Shown here: piece by piece, positions 17,421 to 25,864 of the stretch
How positions within the stretch are numbered: position 1 is the stretch's first letter
Layout: each line of letters opens with the position of its first letter
Assembly (NCBI GenBank): GCA_030690945.1
Contig: JAUYFM010000011.1
Coordinates: forward strand, 1-56,101
Direction of reading: 5' to 3'
Origin: Smithellaceae bacterium
GTDB taxonomy: Bacteria > Desulfobacterota > Syntrophia > Syntrophales > Smithellaceae
Length of the DNA: 56,101 nucleotides
Notes under the pieces: generated by a model
What the model was told of the DNA's origin: nothing
Database searches by the model: none
Seen by the model: only the letters and a program-made list of their open reading frames with translations
Made by a program: the position numbers and the translations under genes

Positions 17421-17825
17421 ATGGCATCAAAAAATAAGGACGTGCGACTCGAGCAACGCCGAGTATTAGAAAAGAAACTGGAACTGCGGCTCTCGAAACT
17501 AGCCGGACAAGGGGTCGCGAGCGAAAAAACAAAGAGTGATCCTCTTGTGAAAAATCTGAAATCGCAAATCAGGGAAACGAATGTTCGCATTGCCGCTTTT
17601 GATAAGAAAACGGTAAAGATCGAAGAATTGAAGCAGGCCAAAGAAAAGAAACTGGCGGAAAAATCTTTGCCGAAGGAAGCCAAGGTCGCGCCGGAAAAAG
17701 AATCCAAGCCGAAGAAGAAAGCAGCGGCAGGTGAAAAAGAGCCCAAAAAGAAACCCGCTGAAGCAGCCGCAGGGGATGCTCCGAAGAAGCCCCGCAAAAA
17801 GAAAGAAGAAGCCCCGGCGGAATAA
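17421..17825 (+). CDS. Lysine/alanine-rich small basic protein
   Basis: A 134-residue protein. The first ~75 residues look like a coiled coil (EQRRVLEKKLELRLSKLAG), and the tail is a low-complexity Lys/Ala/Pro/Glu stretch (PKKKAAAGEKEPKKK). The start is supported by GGGAGGATAAA before ATG, and a strong terminator follows 9 nt after the stop. The composition resembles histone H1-like or nucleoid-associated proteins, but no specific family can be named. The mirror frame on the other strand is an artefact of the biased composition. Confidence 0.75.
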   Translation: MASKNKDVRLEQRRVLEKKLELRLSKLAGQGVASEKTKSDPLVKNLKSQIRETNVRIAAFDKKTVKIEELKQAKEKKLAEKSLPKEAKVAPEKESKPKKKAAAGEKEPKKKPAEAAAGDAPKKPRKKKEEAPAE

Positions 17826-17834
17826 TCTCCCAAT

Positions 17835-17872
17835 AAAAAAGGCAAACTGAACTTTTCAGTTTGCCTTTTTTA
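17835..17872. terminator. Strong bidirectional terminator
   Basis: AAAAAAGGCAAACTGA, a loop and TCAGTTTGCCTTTTTT form a stem with A and T tracts on either side. It can end both the Lys-rich gene on the plus strand and the tRNA-Glu transcript on the minus strand. Confidence 0.92.
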
Positions 17873-17879
17873 ATATTAT

Positions 17880-17955
17880 TGGCGTCCCCACGGGGAGTCG
17901 AACCCCGGTTACAGGCGTGAAAGGCCCGTGTCCTAGGCCACTAGACGATGGGGAC
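17880..17955 (-). tRNA. tRNA-Glu (anticodon TTC)
   Basis: Read on the minus strand, GTCCCCA…TGGGGAC form the acceptor stem, with D arm TCTAGTGGCCTAGGA, anticodon loop CTTTCAC (anticodon TTC) and T arm GGGGTTCGACTCCCC. An encoded CCA closes the 76-nt gene. Confidence 0.95.
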
Positions 17956-18039
17956 GTCGTTGGCCGTTTAAGTAAGTTGAGCTTTATATAGTTTTCAAAC
18001 CAGAATGTCAAGCACCGCCTCAATTATTTTTAAAAGTCC

Positions 18040-18150
18040 ATGATCATGAAAGAAAAAGTCGTCAGAATGCTCGAAGATATTGCCGCGCTGCTGGAACCGA
18101 CCGGATGAAATCCATTTAAAATCAAGCAGCTATGAAAAAATATTTAGATA
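18040..18150 (+). pseudogene. Relic of a PolX-like DNA polymerase N-terminus
   Basis: The frame reads KEKVVRMLEDIAALLEPTG, then a TGA, then NPFKIK and, after a one-base shift, YEKIFR. Family X polymerases of bacteria begin with a helix-hairpin-helix segment of the form …[27 protein letters not shown]. The match spans the stop codon, which replaces an expected Glu. Nothing of the remaining ~550 residues is present. I infer a small leftover of a deleted gene. Confidence 0.5.
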
Positions 18151-18180
18151 ACAGAGACCCATGAAAAAAAGAGGTGATTT

Positions 18181-18765
18181 ATGAACATTCATGACTTTAG
18201 GAAACGGGAAAATGATGTTGATGAACTCTTTATCAGCCGTTGGTCTCCCCGGGCGATGTCCGGCGAGGAAATCGATGAGGCGACGCTCCTGTCGCTCTTT
18301 GAAGCGGCGCGCTGGGCGCCATCAGCCAACAATAATCAGCCCTGGCGTTTTATTTATGCACGCAGAAATACTCCGCACTGGGAAACTTTCTTCAATTTAC
18401 TGGCTGAAGGTAATCAAGTCTGGGCAAAAAACGCTGCTGCGCTGATCGTCGTCATTTCCAAAACCACATTTGATTCCGGCAAACCCGCACGCACTCATAC
18501 ATATGATGCAGGCGCTGCCTGGGTCAGTCTTGCCTTGCAGGGATCGTTGAAAGGCTTGGTGGTTCATGGTATGCAGGGATTTGATTACGACAAGGCAAAA
18601 GAAGTCTTGCAAGTGCCGGATGATTATTCGGTAGAGGCCATGATCGCAGTGGGCAAAAAAGGCAAAAAAGAAGATTTGCCCGGATATCTCCAGGAACGGG
18701 AATTTCCTTCATCGAGAAAAAGCATCGCCGAAATTGCCATGGAAGGGATATTCAAGACAGGTTAG
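18181..18765 (+). CDS. Nitroreductase-family FMN protein
   Basis: A 194-residue NAD(P)H-dependent flavoprotein of the nitroreductase fold. Visible motifs are FISRWSPRAMSGEEID at the FMN-contact N-terminus, EAARWAPSANNNQPWRFIY (residues 39-57), the central DAGAAWVSLALQG helix and an IAVGKKGKKEDLP segment near the end. AGAGGTGATTT precedes the ATG. Substrates of this family are diverse (quinones, nitro compounds, flavin) and are not predicted here. Confidence 0.9.
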   Translation: MNIHDFRKRENDVDELFISRWSPRAMSGEEIDEATLLSLFEAARWAPSANNNQPWRFIYARRNTPHWETFFNLLAEGNQVWAKNAAALIVVISKTTFDSGKPARTHTYDAGAAWVSLALQGSLKGLVVHGMQGFDYDKAKEVLQVPDDYSVEAMIAVGKKGKKEDLPGYLQEREFPSSRKSIAEIAMEGIFKTG

Positions 18766-18861
18766 GATCACAATCTCTGAAGACAAGTAATGCATAACAT
18801 TGTCTCCACCGGGTGAAGCGAAGGTGAACGTTTTTTATATAGAGAAAGCGAGCAGATTGTT

Positions 18862-19515
18862 TTGAAAATTTTTGTGGTTGTCATGTCGGGGCTTTTGGTC
18901 TTGTTGACGGCAGGGGTGTTGTGGGCTGGTCAGGAAAAGGGGGATGCCCCGCCAACCGGGTTTTACCTCTCGTTCACCCCGTCCGCCGTGTACCCTTTTT
19001 CTGTGGAAACTACCTCACCGGGCCTAACACCTGCCGAGACCCGGTCGAAATGGGGTGTTGGAATCGGCGGAGCCCTGGGGTATCGATACAGTGATTTCCG
19101 GGTCGAAGCAGAGGTCATGTACGGCCGGAACGATGTGAAAGACATCCGTTTCGTCGGAGGTGGCGGCGATATGTCGGGTTACTATGACCTGTGGGGAGCG
19201 ACGATGAATTTATTTTATGACATTCCCACCGGTATCCGATTCAGACCGTATGTGGGGGCAGGACTGGGCGTCATCCTTTTCGAGGCCCATGATATCACTC
19301 TGGCCGGTTTCCCTCCGACCAATGGCAGCAATAAGCTTTTTACCTACAAACTCATGGCCGGCGTTTCTTATGCCCTTTCGGACGCATGGCGACTGCTTCT
19401 GGGATACCGTTTCATGGGAATGAGCGGCCCGGATTTTGAAACAGGCGGGGTACCCCTCCATGGGGATCCCATTCAAACCCATGCTGTTCAGGCGGGTGTG
19501 CAATTCTATTTCTAA
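18862..19515 (+). CDS. Outer-membrane beta-barrel protein (small porin-like)
   Basis: A 217-residue exported protein. It begins with TTG and a clear signal peptide (VVVMSGLLVLLTAGVLWAG), followed by alternating hydrophobic/polar strands. Examples are WGVGIGGALGYRYSDFRVEA, RFRPYVGAGLGVILFEA and WRLLLGYRFMGM. The final strand ends in aromatic residues (AVQAGVQFYF), the usual signature for outer-membrane insertion. This is the 8-stranded opacity/OmpA-like barrel type. No function is assigned. Confidence 0.82.
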   Translation: MKIFVVVMSGLLVLLTAGVLWAGQEKGDAPPTGFYLSFTPSAVYPFSVETTSPGLTPAETRSKWGVGIGGALGYRYSDFRVEAEVMYGRNDVKDIRFVGGGGDMSGYYDLWGATMNLFYDIPTGIRFRPYVGAGLGVILFEAHDITLAGFPPTNGSNKLFTYKLMAGVSYALSDAWRLLLGYRFMGMSGPDFETGGVPLHGDPIQTHAVQAGVQFYF

Positions 19516-19563
19516 ATCCCTGAACAACTTCAAATAACAGAGGTGGTTGGAAGAATCTCCCTG

Positions 19564-22500
19564 ATGGAAATTATTGACAACATAAATAATCTTTTAGGCG
19601 ACGATCTTAAGAAAATACTTCAGCCCAATGTGAAGCTAAAGATTGCCGCCTCTTGTTTTTCCATTTATGCCTACGAAGCCCTGAAGGCAGAACTGGAGCA
19701 GATTGATTCCCTGAATTTTATTTTTACATCACCGACATTTATACCTGACCAGATCACCGACAAACTCAATAAAGAAAAAAGGGAATTCCATATTCCAAAG
19801 CTCAACCGGGAGAGCAGCTTATATGGCTCCGAGTTTGAAATTCGGTTAAAGAATGAGCTCACGCAACGGGCCATAGCCAAAGAGTGCGCCGATTGGATTC
19901 GGCATAAAGTTCAATTCCGGTCAAATCGTACCAATGCCCCGATGCAACAATTCGCTTGCGTAGAAGATGATCAAACCAAAATCGCTTATCTTCCCTTAAG
20001 TGGTTTTACTGCGGTGGATCTAGGTTATCAAAGGGGTGATGCGGTATCCAATTTTGTCAACAAGCTCAGCGATCCCGCTATGACAGCAAAGTACCTGCGC
20101 TTGTTTGAACAGATATGGGATGATCCCGATAAAGTGGACGACATAACAGATCGTGTTTGTGAACACATCGCCGCTGTTTATACTGAAAATTCCCCCGAAT
20201 CCATCTACTTTATGATTCTCTTCAATATATTCAATGAATTTCTCGAAGATATTTCCGAGGATGTCATGCCCAATGATCTTACGGGCTATAAAGATAGCCT
20301 GATCTGGAATAAGCTATTCAACTTCCAACGGGATGCCGCCATCGGTATCATTAACAAGCTGGAAAGTTATAACGGTTGCATCCTGGCTGATAGTGTCGGA
20401 CTGGGTAAAACCTTTACTGCCCTGGCCGTAGTCAAATACTATGAACTGCGCAACAAGTCCGTGCTGGTTTTGTGCCCCAAGAAAATAGCGGATAACTGGC
20501 AAAATTATAATCAGAATCTGGTAACAAATATTTTCGTCAAAGACCGTTTCAACTATACCGTACTGTGTCATACCGATTTGCAGCGAGACAGTGGTTCTTC
20601 ACTAGGCGTCAGGCTCGATCGGATAAACTGGGGCAATTTCGATCTGGTTGTCATTGATGAATCGCATAATTTCCGCAACAACGAAGCATTCAAAGACAGG
20701 GAAACCCGCTATCAAAAATTGATGAACAAAGTTATCAAGGCCGGAGTAAAAACAAAGGTGCTGATGCTTTCAGCCACCCCGGTCAATAACCGGTTCAACG
20801 ATCTGCGCAATCAACTTGCGCTTGCCTACGAAGGTGAATCCGACAACCTGGACAAGAAACTACGTACGGGAAGGAATATAAACGAAATATTCCGTCGGGC
20901 TCAAGGGGTATTCAACGTCTGGGCAAAATTGCCGGTTGAGGAGAGAACACCAGCGGCTATTCTGAATGCGCTGGATTTTGATTTTTTTGAGATGCTCGAT
21001 AGCGTCACCATTGCCCGCTCCCGCAAACACATTCAAAAATTTTACGACACCAAGGACATCGGACCTTTTCCACAGCGGCTCAAGCCCATATCCTTTCACA
21101 GTCCGCTGACCAATCGCACAGACGTCATTAACTTCAATGAGATATTCAATCGTCTGATTATTCTGAATATGGCGGTCTATGCGCCATTTAGGTACATTCT
21201 GGCCAGTCGTCTCGGTCAATATGAAGCGTTATATGACACCGCGGTAAAGGGTGGGCTTTCACGCTTAAAACAGAGCGACCGGGAAAAGAGTCTTCAGGCT
21301 TTGATGACGGTCAATCTGCTGAAACGTCTGGAAAGTTCGGTGGCTGCATTCCGGCTAACGTTGCAGATGTTGCAGGACAAGCATGAAAAGACATTGGCCA
21401 ATATTGAAGGATTCAAGAAAACTGGTGTTGCCGATAACTTCGGTGATCTTTCTGCTGCTTTTGAAGATGCCGAAGAAGATGAAATGGACCTGCCGGAGGA
21501 TGATGCCACCATCGGCGGGAAAGTGCAGATCAGTCTGGCTGACATGGATCTTGATTCATGGGCGTTCGATCTGAGTAATGATCTGAAAGTTTTATCTGAA
21601 CTGCTCGCCGAAATGCAGAAAATCACCCCGCCAGATGATGCAAAGCTGCAATGCCTGAAAGAATTGATTGCCCGTAAACAGAAAGAACCTATCAATCCGG
21701 GTAACAGAAAGATACTGATTTTCACCGCCTTTTCCGACACAGCCGGTTATCTCTACGACAATCTGGCGCCCTATATCAAGAAACAGTTCAACCTGCATAC
21801 AGCCAAAGTCACCGGCAGTGATCGCTGCAAGTCAACACTCCAGCGCAACTACGATTTCCAATCGCTGCTCACTCTCTTTTCTCCGGTTGCCAAGGAAAAG
21901 GCTTTGATCATGCCGCAAGAGCAAGCGGAAATTGATATCCTGATCGGCACCGATTGTATCTCCGAAGGGCAAAACCTTCAGGATTGCGATTTTGTGGTGA
22001 ATTACGACATTCATTGGAATCCGGTCCGCATCATTCAGCGCTTCGGGCGAATTGATCGGATTGGCTCGAAAAATACGCAGATTCAGCTTGTTAATTTCTG
22101 GCCGGATATCTCCCTTGATGACTATATCAACCTGAAGGCGCGCGTTGAAAGCCGCATGATCATTGCCGACGTTACTGCTACCGGCGATGACAACGTTCTC
22201 AGTGCCGAGGCCAACGATCTGGCCTTTCGCAAGGAACAGCTAAAGCGGCTTCAGGAGGAAGTCATTGATCTGGAAGATGTAAAAACCGGAGTGTCTATCA
22301 CCGACCTGGGTTTGAATGATTTTCGCATGGATCTGGTAAATTATGTAAAAGCCAACGGCAGTATGGACGGCACACCTAAGGGCATGCATGCAGTCATTGG
22401 TGCCGATCCGGAAAAGGGACTTCATCCCGGCGTAATTTTCGTATTACGCAACACCAACCATGGCGTGAATATCAATCAACAGAACCGCCTGCACCCCTAC

Positions 22501-22833
22501 TATCTTATTTTCATCAACATCAACGGTGAGATACTGATTAACCACACGGAGGTTAAAAAGATTCTCGACAGCCTCCGTAGTGCCTGTAAGGATCGCTCCG
22601 AGCCCATTGGCTCGCTTTATGAGCCGTTCAACCGTGAAACACATGATGGCCGTAAAATGGCGGCCTATTCCCGACTACTGAAGCAGTCCATTCACTCTAT
22701 GATCGATCTCAAAGAAGAGAAAGATATAGACAGTCTTTTCACCGGCGGCGGCACCACCGCCTTGCTTAACACCATCAGCGGCCTGGACGACTTTGAACTT
22801 ATCGCCTTCCTGGTTGTGCGGGGAGCAGCCTGA
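19564..22833 (+). CDS. Helicase with N-terminal PLD-like domain and SNF2-type motor
   Basis: A protein of about 1089 residues. The N-terminal ~170 residues (KLKIAASCFSIYAYEAL, FIFTSPTF) resemble a phospholipase D-like nuclease domain, but without a clear HxK…D. The motor follows, with Walker A ADSVGLGKTFTALAV near residue 280, DEAH-type box VVIDESHNFRNN near 365, motif III LSATPVNN, and helicase C motifs TDCISEGQNLQ and IIQRFGRIDRIGS. It opens a five-gene cluster with DUF4391, Mod, AlbA-2 ATPase and Res genes. A GTG 21 nt upstream is an alternative start, but related proteins begin ME…IDN, as chosen here. Probably a DNA translocase supporting restriction. Confidence 0.85.
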   Translation: MEIIDNINNLLGDDLKKILQPNVKLKIAASCFSIYAYEALKAELEQIDSLNFIFTSPTFIPDQITDKLNKEKREFHIPKLNRESSLYGSEFEIRLKNELTQRAIAKECADWIRHKVQFRSNRTNAPMQQFACVEDDQTKIAYLPLSGFTAVDLGYQRGDAVSNFVNKLSDPAMTAKYLRLFEQIWDDPDKVDDITDRVCEHIAAVYTENSPESIYFMILFNIFNEFLEDISEDVMPNDLTGYKDSLIWNKLFNFQRDAAIGIINKLESYNGCILADSVGLGKTFTALAVVKYYELRNKSVLVLCPKKIADNWQNYNQNLVTNIFVKDRFNYTVLCHTDLQRDSGSSLGVRLDRINWGNFDLVVIDESHNFRNNEAFKDRETRYQKLMNKVIKAGVKTKVLMLSATPVNNRFNDLRNQLALAYEGESDNLDKKLRTGRNINEIFRRAQGVFNVWAKLPVEERTPAAILNALDFDFFEMLDSVTIARSRKHIQKFYDTKDIGPFPQRLKPISFHSPLTNRTDVINFNEIFNRLIILNMAVYAPFRYILASRLGQYEALYDTAVKGGLSRLKQSDREKSLQALMTVNLLKRLESSVAAFRLTLQMLQDKHEKTLANIEGFKKTGVADNFGDLSAAFEDAEEDEMDLPEDDATIGGKVQISLADMDLDSWAFDLSNDLKVLSELLAEMQKITPPDDAKLQCLKELIARKQKEPINPGNRKILIFTAFSDTAGYLYDNLAPYIKKQFNLHTAKVTGSDRCKSTLQRNYDFQSLLTLFSPVAKEKALIMPQEQAEIDILIGTDCISEGQNLQDCDFVVNYDIHWNPVRIIQRFGRIDRIGSKNTQIQLVNFWPDISLDDYINLKARVESRMIIADVTATGDDNVLSAEANDLAFRKEQLKRLQEEVIDLEDVKTGVSITDLGLNDFRMDLVNYVKANGSMDGTPKGMHAVIGADPEKGLHPGVIFVLRNTNHGVNINQQNRLHPYYLIFININGEILINHTEVKKILDSLRSACKDRSEPIGSLYEPFNRETHDGRKMAAYSRLLKQSIHSMIDLKEEKDIDSLFTGGGTTALLNTISGLDDFELIAFLVVRGAA

Positions 22834-22835
22834 CC

Positions 22836-23486
22836 ATGTTTATCTATCCCGCAAAGGCTGAATTCAATCGGATCATACCCAAGGTAAAGATATATACCAA
22901 CGCCAAGCCCGCAAAGTCGGTCAAGGCCAAGTTCGTGTCGCAGGTAAGCGAGATTGTCTGGAAATATAAATTGTCTCCCGAGACCACCAATCTGGCAGCG
23001 CGAGGCGGATACTCCGAGATTCAGGTGTTTGAGATCACCCTCAAGGAACAGGAACTGGACACAGAGGTTCTCATGGCGATTGATAAGGCGATTCCCTATC
23101 CCATCCTCTATCGGTTGTTGCATGAAGGGCGCGTAAAAAAAGTGGCGGCCTACAAGCGACCGGCGGCGGATAGTTCCGGTAAATGGTTGACGGGCACCTA
23201 TTTTGAAACCGCGTGGATGGATGCCACCGCACCGGCAATGCCCCTGCCCGTGGCGCTGAATCTGAAAGCTCTTTACGAGCAGATGCTTTTAGCCTGCATA
23301 GAACTACCGCCACGAGCCGGTGAAAAATTGGATGTATTGGTGGAGCGTGTAAGAATGATTCGAAAATGCCGGCGTGACCTTGCCGCGCTTGCAGCAAAGA
23401 TGAACAGTGAAAAGCAGTTTAACCGGAAGGTGGAATTAAATGCCCAGAAGCGAAAAACGCATAAAATATTGAAATCGTTGACTTAG
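22836..23486 (+). CDS. DUF4391 domain protein
   Basis: A 216-residue protein starting MFIYPAKAEFNRIIPKVKIY. The pattern (SQVSEIVWKYKLSPETTNL, IPYPILYRLLHEG, AAYKRP) is that of DUF4391, a family of unknown function found almost always between an SNF2-type helicase and a type III-like methyltransferase. It starts 2 nt after the helicase stop, so the two are coupled. No catalytic motif is visible. Confidence 0.8.
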   Translation: MFIYPAKAEFNRIIPKVKIYTNAKPAKSVKAKFVSQVSEIVWKYKLSPETTNLAARGGYSEIQVFEITLKEQELDTEVLMAIDKAIPYPILYRLLHEGRVKKVAAYKRPAADSSGKWLTGTYFETAWMDATAPAMPLPVALNLKALYEQMLLACIELPPRAGEKLDVLVERVRMIRKCRRDLAALAAKMNSEKQFNRKVELNAQKRKTHKILKSLT

Positions 23487-23489
23487 CAC

Positions 23490-23665
23490 CCTCCCCCAGC
23501 CCCTCCCATCGAAGGGAGGGGAGCTTATGGGGGTTCCCTCTCCCCTGGTGGGAGAGGCTAGAGAGAGCTCTGTATCCCCTCTCTCCCAGCAGGTAGTGGT
23601 TAGGGCGAACACCGTATTCCCTCTCCCTTGGTGGGAGAGGGTTAGGGAGAGGGGGAACAGTATTG
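23490..23665. repeat. Cluster of GC-rich palindromic repeats inside the restriction operon
   Basis: Several copies of CCCTCTCCC..TGGTGGGAGAGG and related CCCTCCC/GGGAGGG arms lie in about 175 bp between the DUF4391 and mod genes. They can fold into multiple hairpins. This is a typical intergenic repeat cluster with no gene. It may stabilise the upstream mRNA or lower expression of the distal genes. Confidence 0.75.
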
Positions 23666-23693
23666 AACTTCAAACATCAACAAAGGAATGGAA

Positions 23694-25796
23694 ATGGATA
23701 AACTGAAAATGCAGAGCCCCAATCTGGTGGATGCCAACATTGAAAAAATCGCCGAAATGTTTCCCAATTGCATCACCGAAGCAAAGGATGAAAACGGCAT
23801 ACTTCGCCGGGTAGTGGATTTTGACCTGCTGCGCCAGGAGCTTTCGGCCAACTTGGTAGAAGGGCCGCGTGAGCGTTACACCTTGAGCTGGCCCGGCAAG
23901 AATGAAGCAATTCTGACGGCCAATGCACCCATCGCCAAGACCCTGCGCCCCTGCGAAGAGGAGAGTGTTGATTTTGAGAACACCAAGAATCTCTATATCG
24001 AAGGGGATAATCTGGATGCGCTTAAGCTGCTTCAGGAAACTTATCTGAACAAAATTAAAATGTTTTATCTCGATCCACCGTACAACACTGGCAAGGATTT
24101 TATCTACGAGGATGATTTTGCTGAAGATACTGAGATGTTTCTTAAACGCTCTAATCAGGCAGATGAGGAAGGCAACCGCTTAGTTACTAATACAGATTCT
24201 AATGGTCGCTTCCACTCTGACTGGATGAGTATGATTTATCCGCGCCTAAAATTGGCTCGGAATCTTCTTAGTGAAGATGGTGTAATCGCTGTCTCAATAA
24301 ATGATGTGGAGGTTGAAAACTTACGGTTATTGCTCAATGAATTATTTGGGGCAAAGAACTACGTCAATACCATTAGCGTTCTTTCCAAAGTTGCAGCGGG
24401 GGCATCTGGTGGTGGCGAGGACAAACGGCTTAAGAAGAATATCGAATACATCCTTATTTATGCGAGAAATCTAGAGAGTTTCAATACATTGGCACATCTT
24501 TATACGAATCGACCGTTGATGGAAGTCATCAATGGAATGAGTGAGGAAGGAGAGAGCTGGAAATACACCAGCATTCTTTTATCCGCAGGCCCCAGAAAAC
24601 ATCTGTGTACAATCAAAGATGGGGATGGCAACCCTATAGATATATACCAAAGGGAAGGGGTAGAGCGGTCGACAATCAACAAAGTAAGTAAAGATGAAAG
24701 TATTGATGAAAAGGAAGCATATAAAAAGTACTTTTCGAAAATATTTTCCGATACTAATGCACAAAGTAGTATTCGAACACGTGTGATTGATGCTGTTGGC
24801 AACCTTGGAAATAATGAGATTCTGGAAGTCGAGTATGTACCACGATCCGGCCGAGATAAAGGTCAACGCGTAACTCACACTTATATTAGCAACACTGTTA
24901 GGCGCGTAATTTGGCTTTCAGAAGTCGCAGAACTTAGTGATGGGCAGATCATAAAGAAAGAAAAATTGGGGACACTATGGTCAAATTTTGATTACAATAA
25001 TGTTGGAAAAGAAGGAGACATTCCATTCCCTGACGGTAAGAAACCGATAGATCTTATTGCCACATGTATCCATCTTTATAATGGCAGCGATGGAGTATTT
25101 ATGGACTTCTTTGCCGGATCGTGCTCCCTTGCCCATGCGGTTATTAGAGAAAATGTGATGGATGGTGGCTCAAGGAAATTTGTTGTTGTTCAACTTCCAG
25201 AGATAATCGACGAAAAAAACAAAAAGTATGAAGCTGCTATCCGGTACTACAAAGAAAATCAAATCCCGTTGAATGTTTCCGAAATCGGCAAGGAACGCAT
25301 CCGTCGGGCAGGCAAAAAGATCAAGGCCGAGTGGGAGGCCAAGCATCGGCAAGCGGTACTCGGTGAAGGGGAACCGGCGAACGCCCTCGACATTGGCTTC
25401 CGCGTTTTTAAGGTAGACACCTCCAATATGAAGGATGTTTATTATACGCCGGATGAACTGAAACAGAACAATCTGGAGCTTTTCAAAGACCATATAAAAC
25501 CGGACCGCCGTCCTGAAGACTTGCTGTTTCAGGTTTTCCTGGATTGGGGCCTTGACCTCACCCTGCCTATTGCCAAAGAAACAATCGACGGTAAGACGGT
25601 CTTTGTTGTGGACACCAATGTCCTGCTTGCCTGCTTTGATTCCGGCATCACAGAGGAACTGGTCAAGAAGCTGGCCAAACACAAGCCCCTGCGGGCGGTC
25701 TTCCGTGATGACGCCTTCGGCAGTGACAGCGTCAAGATTAATGTGGAACAGATATTCAAATTATTATCACCGGGAACAGATGTAAAGACCCTGTAG
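23694..25796 (+). CDS. Type III restriction-modification methyltransferase (Mod)
   Basis: A DNA adenine-N6 methyltransferase of about 700 residues, beta class. The catalytic DPPYNTGKDF lies near residue 127, then the variable target-recognition region (about 150-400), then the SAM-binding motif. That motif reads MDFFAGSCSLAHAV where FAGSGSTGHAV-like sequence is usual; the Gly-to-Cys change is odd. A C-terminal domain follows with VFKVDTSNMKDVYYTPDELK, typical of Mod proteins. AAAGGA sits 6 nt before the ATG at 23694; the ATG at 23688 overlaps it. It is the specificity and modification subunit for the Res protein at 27906. Its stop codon forms part of a palindrome. Confidence 0.9.
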   Translation: MDKLKMQSPNLVDANIEKIAEMFPNCITEAKDENGILRRVVDFDLLRQELSANLVEGPRERYTLSWPGKNEAILTANAPIAKTLRPCEEESVDFENTKNLYIEGDNLDALKLLQETYLNKIKMFYLDPPYNTGKDFIYEDDFAEDTEMFLKRSNQADEEGNRLVTNTDSNGRFHSDWMSMIYPRLKLARNLLSEDGVIAVSINDVEVENLRLLLNELFGAKNYVNTISVLSKVAAGASGGGEDKRLKKNIEYILIYARNLESFNTLAHLYTNRPLMEVINGMSEEGESWKYTSILLSAGPRKHLCTIKDGDGNPIDIYQREGVERSTINKVSKDESIDEKEAYKKYFSKIFSDTNAQSSIRTRVIDAVGNLGNNEILEVEYVPRSGRDKGQRVTHTYISNTVRRVIWLSEVAELSDGQIIKKEKLGTLWSNFDYNNVGKEGDIPFPDGKKPIDLIATCIHLYNGSDGVFMDFFAGSCSLAHAVIRENVMDGGSRKFVVVQLPEIIDEKNKKYEAAIRYYKENQIPLNVSEIGKERIRRAGKKIKAEWEAKHRQAVLGEGEPANALDIGFRVFKVDTSNMKDVYYTPDELKQNNLELFKDHIKPDRRPEDLLFQVFLDWGLDLTLPIAKETIDGKTVFVVDTNVLLACFDSGITEELVKKLAKHKPLRAVFRDDAFGSDSVKINVEQIFKLLSPGTDVKTL

Positions 25797-25820
25797 GGGC
25801 GGGTTTCAAACCCGCCCCTA
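25794..25820. repeat. Perfect TAGGGGCGGGTTT palindrome containing the mod stop codon
   Basis: TAGGGGCGGGTTT, a single C, and AAACCCGCCCCTA give a 13-bp perfect stem. The TAG is the stop codon of mod. It is related to the TAGGGGCACGC palindromes at 14744 and 47507. Confidence 0.85.
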
Positions 25821-25864
25821 ACCCATCCACAACGGGGCGCACAATGAAAACAGGAGGTAAGCCG

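Noticed and set aside
17399-17845. 148-codon minus-strand frame opposite the Lys-rich gene
   Set aside because: It is the mirror of AAG/GAA-rich codons giving Phe/Ser-rich translation. The plus strand has the ribosome binding site and terminator.
23490-23665. Repeat cluster considered as a CRISPR array
   Set aside because: The units are uneven palindromes without regular spacers, and no cas genes are nearby.
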